Assembly: GCA_025194985.1 (NCBI GenBank)
Contig: JAOANE010000028.1
Location: 1-16,650, forward strand
Direction of reading: 5' to 3'
Length of the DNA: 16,650 nt
Origin: Regnicoccus frigidus
GTDB lineage: Bacteria > Cyanobacteriota > Cyanobacteriia > PCC-6307 > Cyanobiaceae
Each line of letters opens with the position of its first letter. The first letter of the stretch is position 1. The notes under the pieces are model-generated. The model did not search any database. It worked only from the letters and a program-made list of their open reading frames with translations, and was not told the origin of the DNA. A program made the position numbers and the translations under genes. Of this stretch, positions 13,647 through 16,650 are shown one piece after another.

Positions 13647-15313
13647 ACCAGCCACTAGAGCCCCGCCCGACGCTGCCGATCGGCCCAGTTCTGCTGCTGC
13701 TCTGGCTGGTGGCCGTGGTGCTCGCCACCGCCGGGCTCGGCGATCTGCCCCTGCGGGACTGGGACGAAGGGATCGTGGCCAGGGTGGCCCTGGAGGCCAG
13801 CTGGAGCCCATGGCCGGAACGCCTCCTGCCCAGCTACTGGGGCGAGCCCTATCTGAACAAGCCGCCTGGGTTGCACTGGCTGATGGCGGCGGGCTTCGAG
13901 GTCTGGCGGCAGCTGGGCGGCCATGGCCTTCAGGAGCTGCCACCGGAATGGCTGGTGCGGCTGCCACCAGCGCTGCTCTCCAGCCTGCTGGTGCCCCTGA
14001 TCGGCCTGCTGCAGCTGCGCCTGCGTCCGGGCGAGCGCACCATCGCCGTCTGCAGCGCCCTGATCGCCCTGACCCTGCTGCCCCTGGCCCGGCACGGACG
14101 CCTGGCCATGCTCGATGGCGTCCAATTGCTGGCCATGGTGCTGCTCTGGTTCGGCCTGCTGCTGGCCCGGCGGCGGCGAGCCACAGCCGCTGGGTTCATC
14201 GCAGGACTTGCCGGCAGTGGCCTGCTGCTGCTCAAAGCGCCCGTCGTGCTGCCGGTGCTGGCCAGCGGCCTGCTGCTGCGCCTGCTCGACCGCGATCTTC
14301 GCGGTCGCGACTGGGCCTGGCTTGGCCTGGGCCTGGCACTGGGCCTCGCCCCCGGCCTGGCCTGGCACGGCTGGCATCTGCTGCAGCGCGGTGATCAGGC
14401 CCTGGTGATGTGGGGCGGCCAGGGACTCTCGCGCCTCACCAGTTCTGTGGAGAGCCACAGCGGCGGGCCGATCGAGCCCTTGCTGGAGGTGCTGGAGGGC
14501 GGCTGGCCCTGGTTGCCGCTTTGGCCCTTCGGGCTGGCCCTGGCCTGGCGGCAGCGGCGCGAACGGGCCGGTCGCTGGAGCCTTGGGTTGAGCCTGGCCA
14601 CCGCCTGGATGGTGTTGCCGTTGCAAACCCAGCTGCCCTGGTACAGCCTGCTGCTCTGGCCACCGTTCTGCCTGGTCTGCGCACCGGTCCTCGCCTCGAT
14701 TCTCTCTGGGAAGGTCACAGGGGTTCTGCGTCGTCTGCCCTGGTTCTGGGGCCTGCTGGGCCTGGTCCTTCTGGCCACTTCGCTGCTGATTCTCCCTGCC
14801 GCCCCAGGCCTTCTGCCCGGGCTCGGGGCCTATCGGTTCCTGCCCTTTCCAGCAGGCCTGGGCCTGGCCGGCGGGGCCCTGCTGCTGGTTCAGGCTTCCA
14901 GCCGTCGCCGCCGGCAGGGGCTGCTGCTGCTTGCCGCCGGCTGGTGTGTGTCGCTGCTGCTGCTGTTTCTCAGCCCGCTCTGGATCTGGGAGTTGAATGA
15001 GCACTGGTCGGTGTTGCCGGCCGCAGAGCTGGCCAGAAGCGCGGCCGCGCCTGGTGACGCCCAACCCTTGGAGATTTTCATGGAGGGGAAAAGCGGCCAA
15101 AGGCCAAGCCTGCGCTGGTATGCCGGCAGGGCGATTGCAGCGTTACCGAAGCAAGCCGATGGGGCCATCCCCGCCGATTTCCTGCTGATCCGTCAGGAGC
15201 CCAGCGGCTTGCCAGCCGCCCTGCTGACCGACGGCACCCTTTGCCGACTTGAGGCCGTTGCCGATCAGAGCTGGCAACGTTGGCGCTGTTCCACCAAGGC
15301 CCCGGATTTCTGA
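13643..15313 (+). CDS. GT39/ArnT-like membrane glycosyltransferase
   Basis: A 556-residue polytopic protein with the ArnT-like family motifs intact: R-D-W-D-E-G-I-V-A-R-V-A-L-E (38-51, with the catalytic D-E at 41-42), Y-W-G-E-P-Y-L-N-K-P-P-G-L-H-W-L (65-80, the K-P-P motif), R-L-P-P-A-L (106-111), and R-H-G-R-L-A-M-L-D-G (150-159). About 11-12 hydrophobic segments follow, then a periplasmic tail from about 450. Members move a sugar from undecaprenyl-phosphate to lipid A, other lipids or proteins; the acceptor is not identifiable here. ATG at 13643 overlaps the preceding stop as ATGA, a sign of coupled translation and perhaps of paired function with that gene. Unlike its upstream neighbour the D-E pair is present, so this member is the more confident enzyme. 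Confidence 0.9.
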   Translation: MNQPLEPRPTLPIGPVLLLLWLVAVVLATAGLGDLPLRDWDEGIVARVALEASWSPWPERLLPSYWGEPYLNKPPGLHWLMAAGFEVWRQLGGHGLQELPPEWLVRLPPALLSSLLVPLIGLLQLRLRPGERTIAVCSALIALTLLPLARHGRLAMLDGVQLLAMVLLWFGLLLARRRRATAAGFIAGLAGSGLLLLKAPVVLPVLASGLLLRLLDRDLRGRDWAWLGLGLALGLAPGLAWHGWHLLQRGDQALVMWGGQGLSRLTSSVESHSGGPIEPLLEVLEGGWPWLPLWPFGLALAWRQRRERAGRWSLGLSLATAWMVLPLQTQLPWYSLLLWPPFCLVCAPVLASILSGKVTGVLRRLPWFWGLLGLVLLATSLLILPAAPGLLPGLGAYRFLPFPAGLGLAGGALLLVQASSRRRRQGLLLLAAGWCVSLLLLFLSPLWIWELNEHWSVLPAAELARSAAAPGDAQPLEIFMEGKSGQRPSLRWYAGRAIAALPKQADGAIPADFLLIRQEPSGLPAALLTDGTLCRLEAVADQSWQRWRCSTKAPDF

Positions 15314-15317
15314 GAAT

Positions 15318-16650
15318 TTGAAGCTCTTGAAGGTTTTGAAGCGCAGCCCTGAGGCCGACAGCCAACGCACTGTGCTGTTGGCTGCCGCCGTATTTGCCGT
15401 GGTTGGGCTGCTGCTGCAGTGGTGGCGCCTCCAGGTGCTGACGGCCTCCTACGACCAGGGCATTTTTCTGCAGGTGCTCTGGAGCGGCCTGCAGGGCCAC
15501 CCGTTTGAAAGCACGCTCTCCTCCCAGCTCTCCACCAACGTGATCCATGCCGGAGAGCTGCCGGCCGTGGGGTATCACCGCCTCGGCCAGCACTTCACGC
15601 CGATCCTGCTGCTCTGGTCGCCGCTGGTGGCGGTGTTTGGCATCTGGGCCCTTCCCCTGGTGCAGGTGGGGTTGATCACCGCCGCCGGGCTGGTGCTGCA
15701 TCGCCTGGCACGCAACACGCTTGTGGATCCCCGTCTGGCGGCCTTCGTGGCCTGCAGCTTTTACGCCGCCAATGCGGTGATCGGGCCCACCTGGGGCAAC
15801 TTCACCGATCTCTGCCAACTCCCCCTGGCCTTTTTCCTGTTGATGCTGGGGCTACAGCGGCAGCGCTGGTGGTTGGTGGCCGTCGCCGCTGTTGTCCTGC
15901 CGCTGATCCGGGAGGACACCGGCGTTCTGCTGGTGGGAATCGCCCTCTGGATGGTGGTGCGGCGACGGCATCCCCTCGGGCTGGCCGTGGCCCTGGGGGG
16001 GCTGGGGATTGGCTGGGTGCTGCTGGTGACCAACCTGTTGATGCCGATCTTCAGTGACGACAACTCCCGCCGGTTCATGGTGGAGAACTTTGGCCAGTAC
16101 ATCGGAGATGCCGAGCAAGCCAGCAGCCTGGGCGTACTGAGCAGCGCTCTGGGCCAGCCCCTGCTGGTGCTCAGGGAGCTGGTCTCGCCGCCGCTGGAAA
16201 CCCTGCGCTATCTGCTGGCCCAGGGGCTGCCGCTGATGCTGATCCCCTTGATCTCGCTGGACAGTTGGCTGCTGATGGGCTTGCCCCTGATGGGCTTGCT
16301 GCTCGCCCAGGGCAGTAACAATCCCCTCTCGATCAATCTGCGCTACACCCTGCTGGTGGTGCCGGGGTTGTTCTACGGCGCCCTTGAATGGTGGAGCCGC
16401 CGAGAAGCGCTGTTTCAAAGCCGCCGACTACGGCGCGTCTGGCTCGGTTGCCTGCTGCTCTCGCTGTTGTTCACCCTGATGGCCAATCCGAACCGCAGCC
16501 TCTCGTTCCTGATCCCCGACAGCGTGCAGCCCTGGGTGTACAGCTCACCGATGCAGCAGTGGCAGCACGGGCAGGCCGCCCGCAACCTGCTGCAGAAGAT
16601 CCCGGCCGATGCCACCGTGGCGGCCAGCACGCCTCTGGTTCCTCACCTCG
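15318..16650 (+). CDS. DUF2079 membrane protein, 3' end beyond the window
   Basis: An open frame runs without a stop to the window end (444 codons visible). It has a first hydrophobic helix (about 19-35), then the DUF2079 hallmark S-Y-D-Q-G-I-F-L-Q-V-L-W (44-55) and the loop H-R-L-G-Q-H-F-T-P-I-L (87-97), further helices, and L-I-R-E-D-T-G near 195. DUF2079 proteins are uncharacterised polytopic membrane proteins with a GT-C-like layout related to GT39. There is no ATG at the 5' end: candidate starts are TTG at 15318, 15327 or 15336 and GTG at 15372; 15318, five nt after the upstream stop, is listed but uncertain. Spacing implies the same operon as the two GT39 genes. Function unknown; a role in envelope glycosylation is inference from context. 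Confidence 0.85.
   Translation, partial: MKLLKVLKRSPEADSQRTVLLAAAVFAVVGLLLQWWRLQVLTASYDQGIFLQVLWSGLQGHPFESTLSSQLSTNVIHAGELPAVGYHRLGQHFTPILLLWSPLVAVFGIWALPLVQVGLITAAGLVLHRLARNTLVDPRLAAFVACSFYAANAVIGPTWGNFTDLCQLPLAFFLLMLGLQRQRWWLVAVAAVVLPLIREDTGVLLVGIALWMVVRRRHPLGLAVALGGLGIGWVLLVTNLLMPIFSDDNSRRFMVENFGQYIGDAEQASSLGVLSSALGQPLLVLRELVSPPLETLRYLLAQGLPLMLIPLISLDSWLLMGLPLMGLLLAQGSNNPLSINLRYTLLVVPGLFYGALEWWSRREALFQSRRLRRVWLGCLLLSLLFTLMANPNRSLSFLIPDSVQPWVYSSPMQQWQHGQAARNLLQKIPADATVAASTPLVPHL

Noticed and set aside
13655..15100. Minus-strand open frame of 481 codons antisense to the second GT39 gene
   Set aside because: Extremely Gln/Pro/Gly/Ala-rich, no motif, and fully covered by a gene with intact GT39 motifs; a shadow frame.

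Overview
The window looks like chromosomal core sequence from a GC-rich unicellular cyanobacterium of the marine/freshwater picocyanobacterial type (Synechococcus/Cyanobium-like). Evidence: a plant-type zeta-carotene desaturase, the oxyphotobacterial NDH-1 subunit NdhO, two Som-type porins (SLH domain plus OprB-like barrel), a cyanobacterial LpxB-related protein, strongly GC-biased third codon positions, and tight gene packing. I see no tRNA, rRNA, transposase, integrase, phage gene or CRISPR array. The species assignment is inference.

Layout. (1) 17-1947, minus strand: zds followed by an SRPBCC-fold protein, only 5 nt apart. (2) 2069-4498, plus strand, divergent from zds across a 121-bp gap with a notable inverted repeat: A-type Fe-S carrier (HesB/IscA/SufA family), TPR-like protein, LpxB-related glycosyltransferase, and a small two-helix membrane protein that overlaps the preceding gene by 8 nt. 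(3) 4434-6656, minus strand: a TIGR01777-type SDR protein and an NhaP2-like cation/proton antiporter; the SDR gene overlaps the small membrane-protein gene tail-to-tail by 65 bp. (4) 6713-6940, plus: ndhO. (5) 6960-7625, minus: a J-domain protein. (6) 7684-11392, minus: two tandem paralogous porins, each followed by Rho-independent terminator structure, with a 318-bp regulatory gap between them. (7) 11556 to the window end, plus: three large polytopic envelope proteins in an apparent operon (two GT39/PMT-like glycosyltransferases overlapping by ATGA, and a DUF2079 protein cut by the window edge).

How the genes relate: zds serves carotenoid synthesis, NdhO belongs to the thylakoid NDH-1 complex, and the A-type carrier would support Fe-S delivery. 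The porins, the LpxB-like protein and the GT39/DUF2079 cluster all concern the cell envelope. This is mostly ordinary core genome and I found no convincing new multi-gene defence or mobile system. The most interesting signals are regulatory: a perfect 10-bp inverted repeat placing matching -10-like boxes outward toward zds and the Fe-S carrier gene; a perfect 14-bp palindrome upstream of only one porin; and the duplicated porins with near-identical N-terminal modules, diverged barrels and a shared cysteine-paired loop.
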